A stretch of 5,120 nt of DNA from Conexivisphaera sp046536535. Its GTDB lineage: Archaea; Thermoproteota; Nitrososphaeria; Conexivisphaerales; Conexivisphaeraceae. The notes under the pieces were generated by a model, which saw nothing but the letters and a program-made list of their open reading frames with translations, was not told the origin of the DNA and made no database searches. Location: contig JAWDMO010000081.1 in the NCBI GenBank assembly GCA_046536535.1, positions 1 through 5,120 on the forward strand, in the 5' to 3' direction. The translations under genes were made by a program, and so were the position numbers. Of the stretch, positions 5,072 to 5,120 are shown in pieces; positions within the stretch are counted from its first letter, which is position 1; each line of letters begins with the position of its first letter.

Positions 5072-5120
5072 GTGGCTTCGGAGTTCCGGCAGTATTCTCG
5101 CTGGCAGATCATTTCACTCG
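5072..5120 (+). CDS. Possible N-terminus of a further rightward gene (cut by window edge)
   Basis: Downstream of the TATA box, the frame with GTG at 5072 is open to the edge and reads VASEFRQYSRWQIISL, protein-like in composition. It would have a leader of about 12 nt. An in-frame stop at 5032-5034 (TAA within the TATA box) prevents the frame from starting much earlier. The competing GTG at 5049, overlapping the stop of the small gene, gives a less protein-like frame and sits too close to the TATA box. Too short to assign a family. Confidence 0.35.
   Translation, partial: MASEFRQYSRWQIISL

Noticed and set aside
4708..5112. Minus-strand frame opposite the end of apgM and the 68-aa gene (134 codons)
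   Set aside because: Overlaps two better supported plus-strand genes and has no promoter or family features.
5049..5120. Start of the next gene at GTG 5049, overlapping the stop of the 68-aa gene
   Set aside because: It is too close to the TATA box at 5031-5039, and its frame is Ser/Arg-rich and less protein-like than the frame with GTG at 5072.
1..5120. tRNA, rRNA, CRISPR array, insertion sequence or integration site
   Set aside because: No T-loop or acceptor-stem pattern, no regularly spaced repeats and no transposase or terminal inverted repeats were found on either strand by eye.

Overview
The window looks like part of a GC-rich archaeal chromosome, probably thermophilic and of the TACK lineages. 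It carries an archaeal-type deoxyhypusine synthase and an archaeal-type cofactor-independent phosphoglycerate mutase. Arginine is often encoded by AGG/AGA. TATA-like boxes lie 26-29 nt upstream of several start codons, the layout expected for leaderless archaeal transcripts. Most starts are TTG or GTG; only the 68-aa gene starts with ATG. The exact lineage cannot be fixed from the sequence alone; a Nitrososphaeria/Conexivisphaera-like or crenarchaeal genome is a guess.

Layout. The left edge (1-49) may hold the last 15 codons of a rightward gene. It is followed by a 12-G homopolymer between convergent 3' ends. Two leftward genes form an operon: a GalT-family protein (1090-2103) and deoxyhypusine synthase (113-1093), overlapping by 4 nt in a TTGA junction. 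A 124-bp divergent promoter region (2104-2227) separates this operon from a rightward GH57-family gene (2228-3388). After a 173-bp gap come apgM (3562-4824), a 68-aa SH3-like protein (4846-5052) and probably the start of another gene at the right edge. The last two have their own TATA boxes embedded in the 3' end of the preceding gene.

Function. Deoxyhypusine synthase modifies translation factor aIF5A, and ApgM interconverts 3- and 2-phosphoglycerate in glycolysis/gluconeogenesis; both keep their key motifs. The two divergent sugar-family genes are the unusual part. The GalT-like protein keeps its zinc-site residues, but the nucleophilic histidine of the HPH motif is leucine. The GH57-like protein keeps the fold signatures at both ends, but the catalytic glutamate is histidine and the segment carrying the second catalytic carboxylate is missing. 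Two adjacent, divergently transcribed proteins from sugar-active families, both lacking canonical catalytic residues, are the best candidate here for something undescribed, such as a carbohydrate or nucleotide-sugar binding or sensing pair. That role is inference.
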